From Timema cristinae (Eukaryota; Arthropoda; Insecta; Phasmatodea; Timematidae): 64,000 nucleotides of DNA. The stretch is taken from the NCBI GenBank assembly GCA_039000515.1, contig JBCFYV010011135.1:26282419-26346418 (forward strand), written 5' to 3'. Both the position numbers and the translations under genes were made by a program. The stretch's first letter is position 1, and each line of letters starts with the position of its first letter. Positions 42,509 through 54,087 of the stretch are shown here, one piece after another. Under the pieces are notes generated by a model that ran no database searches, had not been told where the DNA came from, and saw nothing but the letters and a program-made list of their open reading frames with translations.

Positions 42509-42811
42509 GGTGACCTGGTGGTTCTAGGGGTAAGGTGGGAGACTTCTGTGCTGGGGTCCGGGTCTCAATCCTCGGTCCCGGCACAGATTTATCTGATTAC
42601 CAAACCCTTCTTCACCTCTGACAAGACGTGTATTAATCACAACTTGTGAATGTGGGGAATGCCAGGCCTCCACCGTGGTTCGGATCCCACGTTAAACTGT
42701 AGGTCCTCCATTTCATCTCGCAATCACCCTAACATTACACATTAGCGTAAGTGCGTATAACCCAAACGGGTAGTAAGACGTGGTGCTAATAGTAAAAATA
42801 ATGTTAATAAT
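42509..42811 (+). mobile_element. SINE-A copy with 9-bp TSD
   Basis: AAATCTTTA at 42500-42508 and 42812-42820. The head has an inserted T in the A box (TGGTTCTAGGGG). Confidence 0.85.
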
Positions 42812-42820
42812 AAATCTTTA

Positions 42821-43320
42821 ATTCAGTGAAACATTCTAAGGATAGCCGGGAGGTTTTACAAGCAGAACGATAATTCAGTGGGATGTAGGTAGGGGGTAGG
42901 GGGCACAGTTCTAGGGAGCGGTTAGTAACACCAGCTCCTAGAGATAGTCTCCCAAATTCTTATTACCTAGGTTTCTCCATGTTGTGAGCAAGCAAAATCA
43001 AATATTATTCTTATCTTCAAGTAATCTGGTCGGAAAAATATTTATGCAATAATAACATTCATATAAAATGTGAAGTACAACTTTTTTGGGGGGTAGAGAT
43101 TAGAAATATACAGTTATTTAAAGTAATTTTAAACAAACTATGACACTAGAGCCCCCCCCCCCCACATCCCACCCCAAAATGTGGAAAATATGACCTAAAA
43201 TCGAAAACTGCTCAAAATATGCACTTATATGCTAAATAAAATGTGTGTTTGGTGTCAGGTGGAATATAAACATGTGTATTATTCATTAAGCGCTGAATTA
43301 AATGTGAAACTAGAGAAATG
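42821..43320. other. No gene seen
   Basis: AT-rich with a C run near 43153-43164. Confidence 0.4.
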
Positions 43321-43329
43321 ATGTGTTAT

Positions 43330-44066
43330 AAACATCCGAGCTCTAGATTGGAAAGCATGTATGAGGATAGTATGAGTTGTGATAAGACGGGGAAAGCATG
43401 TATGAGGATAGTATGATTGTATAAACGAAAGTGTTGGTAGTATGAGTTTGATAAGACGGGGAAGAGTTGAACGGAGTCTTTCTAAATTAAATAAAAGACT
43501 ACAGTGAAGCAGTGGAGTGCCTTCTCACCAATATTATTTGTAATGGTAATGGAAACAGTCATGAACAAAGTGGCGGGAAAACTCTGGGAGGAAAGGATGA
43601 AAGCCATGATGTTTGATGATGACTTGATGGTATGGGGGAAGAAGGAAGAGGAGGTAGAGGAATGGAATTAGGAAGTGAAGGAGTGTGGAATAAGATTCAT
43701 TGTGGCAAAGTGTGAAGTGATGGTAATGACAAGGAAAAGGATAAGACCAAGTAAAGCTATGAAGTTGGATGAAAGAGAGCTGAGAAAAGTACAGAATGGA
43801 AGTGTGATTAGGGTGAAAGGTGGAAGTAGAGAGGATGTAATGAGAAGAGGACAGCAGGGAGAGTTGTTCTATAGGAGCGTGAGAGAGATGCTATGGAGAA
43901 GAGAAGTGCCATTGAAGTGTAAGGAAGTGTTGTACAGGGCATACTTTGTACCTATTGTCACATATACAGCAGAAACATGGACAGTGAATGTAAGAGAGAC
44001 TAGGAAAGCATGTTAGCTGTCACCAGGAGAAACAAGGTTAGGAATGAAGTTATCAGAGGTTAAAGG
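43330..44066 (+). pseudogene. LINE reverse transcriptase, 3' half, broken
   Basis: Plus-strand frame: FSPILFVMVMETVMNKVAGK at about 43519-43580, then MMFDDDLMVWGKKEEEVEEW at about 43607-43665, where FDDD stands at the catalytic xxDD motif, a stop near 43670, then VKECGIRFIVAKCEVMVMTR and AYFVPIVTYTAETWTVNV near 43940-43990. The order matches the palm and thumb of an RTE/L1-like non-LTR RT. Upstream 43340-43490 is shifted and contains a short duplication (GGAAAGCATGTATGAGGATA twice). Dead copy. Confidence 0.75.
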
Positions 44067-44360
44067 GAGTACATGAGATAGTAGAGGAAGCAAGACTGAG
44101 ATGGTATGGGCATGTAATGAGGATGTTGAGTACATGGGATAGTAGAGGAAGCAGACTGAGATGGTATGGTCATGTAATGAGGATCTTGAGTACATGAGAT
44201 AGTAGAGGAAGCAAGACTGAGATGGCATGGACATGTAATGAGGATGTTGGAGTACATGAGATAGTAGAGGAAGCAAGACTGAGATGGTATGAGCATGTAA
44301 TGAGGATGTTGGAGTACATGGGATAGTAGAGGAAGCAGGACTGAGATGATATGGTCATGA
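44067..44360. repeat. 62-bp minisatellite from LINE coding sequence, about 5 copies
   Basis: Units contain GACTGAGATGGTATGGTCAT and GTAATGAGGATGTTG, i.e. LRWYGHVMRM in the LINE frame, the conserved GHV segment of the preceding RT C-terminus. The array therefore amplifies LINE coding sequence directly after 43330-44066. Confidence 0.85.
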
Positions 44361-44699
44361 AATGAGTATGGAAAAGAAGATAATACTAAAGTGAATAGCA
44401 AATTTGATCGGTCCAAGTATATTAATGGGCATGAGAGGGGAAATTGTCTTTTTTGTCTTGTTTTTTCTCTAAATTTTCACATTTACAAAAACCTTTCACG
44501 ACCACCACCCCTCCCCCCTTACCCCCCAAAAAAGAAGTATCTTGACCTTACAGACTGGTAAGCAGTGATCTAGGTCATGTGTTTAAATACGGTTTCATAT
44601 TTTAGAAAGTGCACGAGTTGAACTCGCACATAACGTGAGATATGTGTATACATCCAAATTGAAGGTGTCATTCTAGGGATAGCATGATACTTAATATCT

Positions 44700-44880
44700 T
44701 AGCACCGCATCTTACTACCCGTTCGGGTTACACACTTATGTACTAATTACGCTGATGGTTTTAACGGTTAGGAAAGTTATGTTTAGAGAGGAAGTGTACC
44801 TACATTTGCGTGGAGGGAGAGTGTAAAACCAAATAGTAAAAAAACCACCCTCACTACACCCGGACCGGAAACGTTTGATC
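44700..44880 (-). mobile_element. SINE-C, 5'-truncated
   Basis: Minus-strand tail (GTAGTAAGATGCGGTGCTAA) and body (ACGCAAATGTAGGTACACTT); head lost. Confidence 0.65.
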
Positions 44881-45018
44881 TAATAATCCTGTTCATGTTG
44901 TTGATGATTATCGGAAAACTAAGACGCATGAACGGCGAACTGTAAAATTAAAACTTGAATGAAACAAGGGTGGAAACAGGGGTTGTTGTAGGGTGGAGGG
45001 GTTTTTTTTTTCATAAAG

Positions 45019-45303
45019 GGTGACCTGGCAGTCTAGGGGTAAGGTGTCAGACTTCTGTGCTGGCGGCCGGGGTTCAATCCTCGGTCCCGGCACAGATTTA
45101 TCTGATTACCAAACCCTTCCTTCACCTCTGACAAGACATCTTGTGAATGTGTGGAATGCCAGAACTCCACCGTGGTTCGGATCCCACGTTAAACTGTAGG
45201 TCCTCCATTTCATCCCACAATCACTCTACCATTACACATTAGTGTAAGTGCGTATAACCCGAACGGGTAGAAAGACGCGGTGCTAATATAATAATAATAA
45301 CAA
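45019..45303 (+). mobile_element. SINE-A copy with 12-bp TSD
   Basis: TTTTTCATAAAG at 45007-45018 and 45304-45315. Confidence 0.9.
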
Positions 45304-45315
45304 TTTTTCATAAAG

Positions 45316-46004
45316 ATTCTCCAAGTATACATTTAATCATTTTAATTAATAAGAATTTATAATTTATGATAATTTTAAAAATAATAAAGCTTGTTTATAG
45401 AAATATTTTAATTAATTATTATAATATAAAGAAGATTTGCAAGATACAACACAATTTTGATTAATAAATTTGATATTTCAATAAAAAAAATTGATACTTC
45501 AATAAAAAAATTAATAAACATGTACCTAGGCCTAAAATGTTTTAGTATTGATATAAAAATTATGTATTTTAATACAAATACTTGATTATATTAAACTTAG
45601 TAATATAGCTACTCAAATATTTTTGGTTAAAACAACTCATTTGATTGCACCTTAAAACTAAGTTGAAAAAATTATTAGTAAGAGTAAGTTAGGTTATGTC
45701 AGAAGTAGTATGAGTAGGATGAAAACCAGTCATTATTTACAAAATTAAGGTATTGGTTTCATTATTTTTGAATATTACGTTTCATAATAAATATTTTATC
45801 TCATTTAAATAATGTTATATCAAATAATGGGACAATATATATTTCAAAATATTTTTAGGAACAGTATAATTTTGTGCTAAACAAGTGGAAGGTTTTTAAA
45901 TTCAGAAATTAATTTTTGAATCAATTTTTTTTAAAATAAAACTTTACTTGCTTTAGAACGCCCTTAAGGGAGTATACACTTTCATGGAAATATCCTTATA
46001 ATGG
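45316..46004. other. Very AT-rich, no gene seen
   Basis: No recognisable element or coding sequence. Confidence 0.5.
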
Positions 46005-46480
46005 TTTATTTCTTGAAATAATGTTAGTTCTAAGGCTTCAAAATTATTAAAATATCCCTCACCTATCTTAGAATATTCTGTTGTGACCCTCACACTGCTG
46101 TATTTCTTATGGTAATGCCTGCTCTGAAATTTCAAAACCACTAAAACAATCCTCAATTATCTTAGAGTGTTCTGTTGTGACCCTCACACAGCTGTATTTC
46201 TTATGGTAATGCCTGCTCTGAAATTTCAAAACCACTAAAACAATCCTCAATTATCTTAGAATGTTCTGTTGTGACCCTCACACAGCTGTATTTCTTATGG
46301 TAATGCCTGCTCTGAAATTTCAAAACCACTAAAACAATCCTCAATTATCTTAGAATGTTCTGTTGTGACCCTCACACTGCTGTATTTCTTATGGTAATGC
46401 CTGCTCTGAAATTTCAAAACCACTAAAACAATCCTCAATTATCTTAGAATGTTTTGTTGTGACCCTCACACTGCTGTATT
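46005..46480. repeat. 94-bp satellite, about 5 copies
   Basis: Strict 94-bp period (TTATCTTAG recurs at 46157, 46251, 46345, 46439). Unit includes TGTTCTGTTGTGACCCTCAC and TTTCAAAACCACTAAAACAA. Same family, opposite orientation, at 57045-57755. Confidence 0.9.
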
Positions 46481-46824
46481 TGATTTTCTTTTTAAAGAAC
46501 AGTAAGTTTTCTTTTTATTTAACTTGAACCAGTAGTGGAACCTTAAAATGTTTAATTGGAGAAACGGAACATGAACTGGAACCGATAACTATTTCGGTTC
46601 TACTCCTTGATCTAAAAGGATAAATCTCAGTAAAGGTCTGCGTGGAAAGATTGATAGATAATAGCCACCATGGTTTGACCCAGAAAAACTTAATTTTTTT
46701 TTTCATCTGTGCCGTTATAAAGTTATCAACATCTAGTCTGAAAGAACTACTTAATTTGAATAAAGCTGTCAGCGTTGCGTATCTCTTTGAATGTGGTACG
46801 TGTCCCTCGTGATAATAATTATGC

Positions 46825-46960
46825 GGTGTAATTAAGACGATTAATTACAGGCTTTACAGCCATTTAAGTCATGCTGTAGATACTGTATCAGGGTGATTAC
46901 ACCATCTGACTAATTAGCGATGTTAGTTATGTGCTATGTAATCCTAGAAGGTGAAGGGCT
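46825..46960 (+). repeat. Direct repeat on left of the 78-bp array
   Basis: AATTACAGGC, ACACCATCTGACTAAT and TATGTGCTATGTA recur in order at 48615-48750, bracketing the 78-bp array. Confidence 0.6.
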
Positions 46961-47159
46961 ATTAAGGCGACCGTCTCGTCAGTGAGAAATTATCAATCGC
47001 TGTCAGGACACAAGGATTAAAATACATTGGTTTGTGTAGTTTTTATAGAACTACTTCTCTACTCTGTCTAAACATATACTCTCTCTCTCTCTCTCTCGCC
47101 CTTTCTTTATAACCAATCTTTGTCATGTCAACAAAAAAAGGGGAATGAAATCTAAGAAA

Positions 47160-48330
47160 CTACTTATCTCAGGGTAAAGAGGAAAGCTCGTTGCTAGTTC
47201 TCAAATATCAAACAATGACTGTATTTGTTAGAGGAAACTTATTATCTCAAGGTAAAGAGGAAAGCTCGCTGCTAGTTCTCAAATATCAAACAATGACTGT
47301 ATTTGCTAGAGGAAACTTCTTATCTCAAGGTAAAGAGGAAAGCTCACTGCTAGTTCTCAAATATCAAACAATGACTGTATTTGTTAGAGGAAACTTCTTA
47401 TCTCAAGGCAAAGAGGAAAGCTCGCTGCTAGTTCTCAAATATCAAACAATGACTGTATTTGTTAGAGGAAACTTCTTATCTCAAGGTAAAGAGGAAAGCT
47501 CGCTGCTAGTTCTCAAATATCAAACAATGACTGTATTTGTTAGAGGAAACTTCTTATCTCAAGGCAAAGAGGAAAGCTCACTGCTAGTTCTCAAATATCA
47601 AACAATGGCTGTATTTGTTAGAGGAAACTTCTTATCTCGAGGTAAAGAGGAAAGCTCGCTGCTAGTTCTCAAATATCAAACAATGACTGTATTTGTTAGA
47701 GGAAACTTCTTATCTCAGGGTAAAGAGGAAAGCTCGCTGCTAGTTCTCAAATATCAAACAATGACTGTATTTGTTAGAGGAAACTTCTTATCTCAAGGTA
47801 AAGAGGAAAGCTCGCAGCTAGTTCTCAAATATCTAACAATGACTGTATTTGTTAGAGGAAACTTCTTATCTCAAGGCAAAGAGGAAAGCTCGCTGCTAGT
47901 TCTCAAATATCAAACAATGACTGTATTTGTTAGAGGAAACTTCTTATCTCAAGGTAAAGAGGAAAGCTCGCTGCTAGTTCTCAAATATCAAACAATGACT
48001 GTATTTGTTAGAGGAAACTTATTATCTGAAGGTAAAGAGGAAAGCTCGCTGCTAGTTCTCAAATATCAAACAATGACTGTATTTGTTAGAGGAAACTTAT
48101 TATCTGAAGGTAAAGAGGAAAGCTCGCTGCTAGTTCTCAAATATCAAACAATGACTGTATTTGTTAGAGGAAACTTATTATCTGAAGGTAAAGAGGAAAG
48201 CTCGCTGCTAGTTCTCAAATATCAAACAATGACTGTATTTGTTAGAGGAAACTTATTATCTGAAGGTAAAGAGGAAAGCTCGCTGCTAGTTCTCAAATAT
48301 CAAACAATGACTGTATTTGTTAGAGGAAGG
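47160..48330. repeat. 78-bp minisatellite with open 26-residue frame, 15 copies
   Basis: Unit of 78 bp (26 codons), so one plus frame stays open for 390 codons with repeats like LVLKYQTMTVF and RGNFLSQGKEESS. The frame enters the array without an ATG; the first ATG is internal to a unit (about 47215). Differences between units include many that change the residue (F/L, Q/E, V/A, T/A, L/Q), so I see no purifying selection. Most likely non-coding. A 3' subblock (from about 48005) shares TTATTATCTGAAGG, showing block expansion. Confidence 0.85.
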
Positions 48331-48614
48331 CTAAATCTAGAGCCCTTTTTTCATCAAACCTAATGTCTTAGTTCCACTAATATGATTAAAAAGTCGTTAA
48401 AAATCATCAACTAATGTCACATTTTCACACATTTATTTCTATTAACTAAACTATAAATATAGGAATGTTGAGAAAAAAGAGCCTCGTTGGAATCTTTGGG
48501 TCTTATTTTGGCGTGATCCATATTTTGAAATAAAGCAACGTATGATTAACTATTGCGTTAGAGCTGAACGTCTGAGCGGCAAATGCTCTCTTACCGAGGC
48601 GGCCTCCTGTGCAC

Positions 48615-48750
48615 GAGTAATTACAGGCTCTTTATTAATTCAATACATGCTGTTGTTATTGTAGCTAGGTGATTCTACACCATCTGACTAATGATAGCTG
48701 TTAGGCTATGTGCTATGTACTATGCAATCTTACAAAGAGAAAGGACTGAG
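48615..48750 (+). repeat. Direct repeat on right of the 78-bp array
   Basis: Diverged copy of 46825-46960. Confidence 0.6.
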
Positions 48751-48869
48751 CTTTGAAGACATTCAACCAGATACTTAAGGTGTAAGTAAGTGTAGTGGTT
48801 ACGTGTAAATGCCAGTGTTTTATCAGTTTTTATAGTAAAACTTTTGTTTGTTAAAATAAATAAAATATG

Positions 48870-49170
48870 GCTCTTTTAGAAACATAGAGTATAATTTTCT
48901 CCACATGGTGTTATCAACAGTTGTTGAATATCTGTCAAGGGGTGTCCTGGAATTTAATGACAACTTTTTCTCTTCATTTTAAAGAGTTTCTCATCCAATA
49001 CCACTTTGCTCATGACAGATATTCAACAACTGTTGATATCAACACGTGAAGAAAGTTAAAATCTTTGTTTCTACTGGATAAATATTTGATTTGTTTTGAA
49101 AAAAAAAAGTTTTGAGACTAAAACTGCAAAAATATCACTCTCAAATCACCTTTTCTATACTCTCACCTTA
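48870..49170. mobile_element. M1 MITE, copy 2
   Basis: Left arm ...TATCAACAGTTGTTGAATAT and right arm ATATTCAACAACTGTTGATA with the outer arm TTTCTACTGGATAAATATTT. Outer end near 49165 (CACCTTAAA). Confidence 0.75.
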
Positions 49171-49363
49171 AACTTAATCTCTTTTTTAGCAGTTATCAAA
49201 GATTCAAAATCACAGAAATGGGTCATCCATAAATCACATAACTTTTATTTCTTAAACTTTACTGACCCTCCCTCCTTCAACATGTGTTATGCAACATCAA
49301 GAGCAAAATACATTAGTTCATGGGGTTACTTTTTGTGATACTAAAGGAGGGACTTAAATCTAA

Positions 49364-49397
<34 letters not shown>

Positions 49398-49504
49398 TTT
49401 ATTCATGTACGTTAATATCATTTTGACAACATTATAATTTAGGTTGAGGATATATGTTACATACTACTTTAATGTAAACCCTGATTTTGTTTGGAAGAAC
49501 GGTA
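49171..49504. other. No gene seen, with (TAA)n
   Basis: (AAT)n at 49366-49396; otherwise anonymous. Confidence 0.45.
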
Positions 49505-49710
49505 GAGAGAATTCAAACAAATTTTTGCGACCAACATTAATAACATTTTACTATATTATTAATATTATTCTATAGGTATTGAACATATTGATCAAAAGTG
49601 ACAATTTTAGATAAAATAACTTGATGTATGAATATATTTAAATTGTTTAAGTAATTTTAGTAGCTACCTTCTACTGTTTTTCCTACCAAAATCATACGAT
49701 ATTCACCCTC
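49505..49710 (+). repeat. Dispersed repeat I, copy 2
   Basis: See 21660-21845: ACTTGATGTATGAATATATT and TAGTAGCTAC shared in order. Confidence 0.55.
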
Positions 49711-50440
49711 CCTCTATGTAAGAGCATGTAGACATTAAAGCTCCCTACCTTCAAACATTGCTACGAAGTTAACGCCCTTGTCCCTGTCGGGTGCAAGTCT
49801 AAACCCTATTTTTTGGGATGGTGGGTGGGAGGGTGAAAGGCTTGGCGTGGCTTCACAACCGACCAAAGTATCCTTCCGCGCGAACAAGAACAGATGGATC
49901 ACGGAAAAAGTAGATGGTGCTATCTACCGGACAGGTCTTGCGGAAAAATCATACGTTTGAAAATATCAGTTTTCTCGAGAATGAGTGAGATTTTTATAGT
50001 AATATTTTCAACATCCATTCTAAGATAATGTATCAATGTTTATTAGGTGTTACATTTTCTTATTTTTTGTTAAGAAACCTGCAGTTTTCTATTGAAAAAT
50101 GTCGATTTTATCGATATTTGATTACTGTTAAAATTATAGAGGAGGTGTTTATTTAAAAAGTATAACTTAATCAACATGCTTCTTTTCTTAAACAAACCGT
50201 TTCCGAAAAGAAAATTGCAAAACAATAAACATTCTTGAAGATAACCGTCGGTTCCCTTATCTCTGCATTTCCACGCCAAATGAAATTGCCTTGAGGGATG
50301 ACACCTTACGTTGCCTAGAGCACCCATATTGTAATACACCTTATTTCCAGCCGAAAGGCACGGTCAAAGGGTTGTCTCTCACATCAGGCACACTTGGTAT
50401 GATTGCCCTCAATTGATTTTTACCATAATACTACCCCATT
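49711..50440. other. No gene seen
   Basis: Short frames only; 49778-49960 (plus) and 50070-50339 (minus) show no recognisable domain. Confidence 0.4.
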
Positions 50441-50444
50441 TTTT

Positions 50445-51025
50445 TTAAATGTGAACATCCTGACCCAACTGATTATATCAGCCACACGAGAATTTCTACG
50501 AGCGATAGCGAAAGGGCCTACCAATATTGCCGGGAAATATATTTTCCCATACCTTCCAGGTTTCCTTTAAATGCCACATTCGAAACAGGGCCGACGGTTT
50601 TAATCCTCCTCCGTAAGGAAGTTGTACTACGGATTTGTATCGCTCAAGGTGACCTGGAGATCTAGGGGTAAGGTGTTGGACTTTTGTGCTGGGGTCCGGG
50701 GTTCAATCCTCGTTAACGGTACAGATTTATATGATTACCGAACCCTTTCTTCACCTCTGACAAGACATCTTGTGAATGTGGGGAATGCCAGCCTTCCACC
50801 GTGGTTAGGATCCCACGTTAAACTGTAGGTCTTTCATTTCATCTCACAATCACCCTACCATTACACATTAGCGTAAGTGCTTATAACCCGAATGGGTAGT
50901 AAGACGTGGTGCTAATAATAATAATAATAATAATGTATCGCTCAAAGAAACATTCCGTCGACCTCAGCTAGGTTTGAACCACGGACTTGGGGTAAAGTGC
51001 TCGCATCAGACCCAAAGAGCACCGA
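50445..51025 (-). mobile_element. SINE-B copy interrupted by SINE-A
   Basis: Body CCCAACTGATTATATCAGCC... to GATTTGTATCGCTCAA, then SINE-A, then the tRNA-like head (minus strand GGTCTGATGCGAGCACTTTA, GTGGTTCAAACC). Ends near 51025. Confidence 0.8.
50648..50933 (+). mobile_element. SINE-A copy nested in SINE-B, 12-bp TSD
   Basis: TGTATCGCTCAA at 50636-50647 and 50934-50945. SINE-A therefore was active after this SINE-B inserted. Confidence 0.95.
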
Positions 51026-51189
51026 GGTCGATTCTCTCTTTGTTACTGTCGATACAGTTCTTTAAAAAATAAGTAGGCTACTCTTTCTATTCCTTCATCA
51101 TAGATAAAGACGCTTATATATATATATATATATATTAGTGTGTGTTTGTGTGTGTTCGTGATTTTTTTTAGTTCTAGCTATTATTATAT

Positions 51190-51410
51190 ATCCGGGCTAT
51201 TCGCATATTAACACAATATCAATACAATAGGAACAAGTTAAATTATTCTGAGAAGGAATATACACGTATTTGCGTGGAGAGAGGATGGGAAATAGTTGAG
51301 GAAAAAATACACCTTATACATGTGGTTGGTTGGGATTCGAACTCCAACCACTATGTCACCGATAAACAAGATGAGATGGATGACTTAGTCCCTTTCATTT
51401 GACCGCAGAT
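51190..51410 (-). mobile_element. SINE-C-like, degraded
   Basis: GGGATTCGAACTCCAACC B-box complement and GTATTTGCGTGGAGAGAGG body on the minus strand; (AT)n runs lie on both sides. Confidence 0.45.
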
Positions 51411-51440
51411 TCAAGTACAGTAGGATTATGTTTGGTAAAT

Positions 51441-51471
<31 letters not shown>

Positions 51472-51539
51472 TAATATATTGAGGTCAATATCAATACAAT
51501 TTTGCTATATACTATTATTGTTATTTTATAGGTATCGAT

Positions 51540-51835
51540 AGTATCTATCATAAGGAACATCTGGAGATCACGTGACTTGAAGTTTGAAGACGTGAGAGTA
51601 TATCTAGTAATTTTTCTAGCTGTCAGATAAGGTTCTTCCTATGAACATTGGACTGTGGTAACTTTTATAGCTGTCAGATAAGGTTCTTCCTATGAACATT
51701 GGACTGAAGTAACTTTTCTAACTGTCAGATAAGGTTCTTCCTATGAAGATTGGACTGTGGTAACTTTTATAGCTGTCAGATAAGGTTCTTCCTATGAACA
51801 TTGGACTGTAGTAACTTTTCTAACTGTCAGATAAG
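51540..51835 (-). repeat. 51-bp GATA-site array, second site, with conserved flank
   Basis: About 4 units inverted relative to 6598-7975 (CTGTCAGATAAGGTTCTTCC, TATGAACATTGGACT). The sequence at 51560-51605 (GATCACGTGACTTGAAG) is the inverted counterpart of the flank at 7976-8035. Confidence 0.85.
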
Positions 51836-51903
51836 GAATTAAACGTATTAAGTGAAAAATACGTGACCACCGAGTCTAATAATCATTTGTCTACATTTTA
51901 CAC

Positions 51904-52210
51904 CAGCGTTTTTTCAAACTGTGCTCCACATTAGTCACATCTGATTCCGATACGATATCTTAGAAAAATCTTTATTGGTGTATCATGTTATAAAATGGCA
52001 TCATTAATTATGACTGCCAATTATTATATTTTTAATCTGAATTAAGGGCATTTGCTAAACATACAGCCATAACATGCGATTATTTTAACTTGCTTTATTA
52101 TTTAATACGTGTAAAATTTAATTGTATTTATTAAATGTTCGTAATATTAGTGTTAACATTTTAATGAGGGCTCCAGGATTAATTTGATCTAAATTGTTTG
52201 GGAACCCCTG
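51904..52210. mobile_element. hAT-like MITE
   Basis: Starts CAGCGTTTTTTCAAACTGTG and ends GTTTGGGAACCCCTG; the inverted ends CAGNGTTTNNCAAAC are typical of hAT elements. The match extends outward (ACAC / GTGT), so exact ends and TSD are uncertain. Confidence 0.6.
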
Positions 52211-52334
52211 GTGTAGAATTTCAATATGCCACTGGCTTCTTATTTACAATAAATTAAAGTAAGGAATAGAAGAGAAACATTACGTTTGATGTAGCTCTTC
52301 GGATAATGTGTTTATTGCCGCACTTACCTATGAT

Positions 52335-54070
52335 ACCTTTCCTTATCTTGAGCTAGTTCTATCCAGTCCACCTCATTACATCCTATCCCTATATTCAGAT
52401 ATCTCTATCCAGTCCACCTCATTACATTCTATCCCTATCTTCAGCTAGCTCCATCCAGTCCACCTCATTACATCCTATCCCTATATTCAGATATCTCTAT
52501 CCAATCTACCTCATTAAATCCTATCCCTATCTTCAGCTAGCTCTATCCAGTCCACCTCATTACATCCTATCCCTATATTCAGCTATCTCTATCCAGTCCA
52601 CCTCATTACATCCTATCCCTATCTTCAGCTAGCCTTATCCAGTCCACCTCATTACATCCTATCCCTATATTCAGCTATCTCTATCCAGTCCACCTCATTA
52701 CATCCTATCCCTATATTCAGCTATCTCTATCCAGTCCACCTCATTAAATCCTATCCCTATCTTCAGCTATCTCTATCCAATCCACCTCATTACATTCTAT
52801 CCTTATATTCAGCTAGCCTTATCCAGTCCACCTCATTACATTCTATCCCTATCTTCAGCTAGCTCTATCCAGTTCACCTCATTACATCCTATCCCTATAT
52901 TCAGCTATCTCTATCCAATCCACCTCATTACATTCTATCCTTATATTCAGCTAGCCTTATCCAGTCCACCTCATTACATTCTATCCCTATCTTCAGCTAG
53001 CTCTATCCAGTTCACCTCATTACATCCTATCCCTATATTCAGCTAGCTCTATCCAATCCACCTCATTACATTCTATCCTTATATTCAGCTATCTCTATCC
53101 AATCCACCTCATTAAACCCTATCCCTATCTTCAGCTAGCTCTATCCAGTCCACCTCATTACATCCTATCCCTATATTCAGCTATCTCTATCCAGTCCACC
53201 TCATTAAATCCTATCCCTATCTTCAGCTAGCTCTATCCAGTCCACCTCATTACATCCTATCCGTATATTCAGCTATCTCTATCCAGTCCACCTCATTAAA
53301 TCCTATCCCTATATTCAGCTATCTCTATCCAGTCCACCTCATTAAATCCTATCCCTATCTTCAGCTAGCTCTATCCAGTCCACCTCATTACATCCTATCC
53401 CTATATTCAGCTATCTCTATCCAGTCCACCTCATTAAATCCTATCCCTATCTTCAGCTATCTCTATCCAATCCACCTCATTAAATCCTATCCCTATATTC
53501 AGCTATCTCTATCCAGTCCACCTCATTAAATCCTATCCCTATCTTCAGCTAGCTCTATCCAGTTCACCTCATTACATCCTATCCCTATCTTCAGCTATCT
53601 CTATCCAGTCCACCTCATTAAATCCTATCCCTATCTTCAGCTAGCTCTATCCAGTTCACCTCATTACATCCTATCCCTATCTTCAGCTATCTCTATCCAG
53701 TCCACCTCATTACATCCTATCCCTATATTCAGCTATCTCTATCCAGTCCACCTCATTAAATCCTATCCCTATATTCAGCTATCTCTATCCAGTCCACCTC
53801 ATTAAATCCTATCCCTATCTTCAGCTATCTCTATCCAGTCCACCTCATTAAATCCTATCCCTATCTTCAGCTATCTCTATCCAATCCACCTCATTAAATC
53901 CTATCCCTATCTTCAGATAGCTTTATCCAGTCTACCTCATTACACCCTAGACCTAACTTGAGATAGACACCTTATCTCTATTTTCAGCTAGCTATATCCA
54001 GTCAACCTCATTATACCGTGTCCATATCTTAAGCTAGTTATTTCCAGTTCACCTCATTACACTCTTATCT
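52335..54070. repeat. 46-bp minisatellite, third and largest site, about 38 copies
   Basis: Units built on CTCTATCCAGTCCACCTCAT and TACATCCTATCCCTAT(A/C)TTCAG. Subtypes (CAGCTATCT versus CAGCTAGCT, ATATTC versus ATCTTC, TACATC versus TAAATC) alternate in a roughly two-unit higher-order pattern. Edges are more divergent and resemble the 17.1 kb units. Preceded by TTGCCGCACTTAC, as at 17.06 kb. Confidence 0.95.
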
Positions 54071-54087
54071 CTTTCAGGTCCATTCTA

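Noticed and set aside
44013..44416. Minus-strand frames of 60-118 codons (YYLMYSN-type repeats)
   Set aside because: Antisense shadow of the LINE-derived 62-bp array, which reads as LINE protein on the plus strand.
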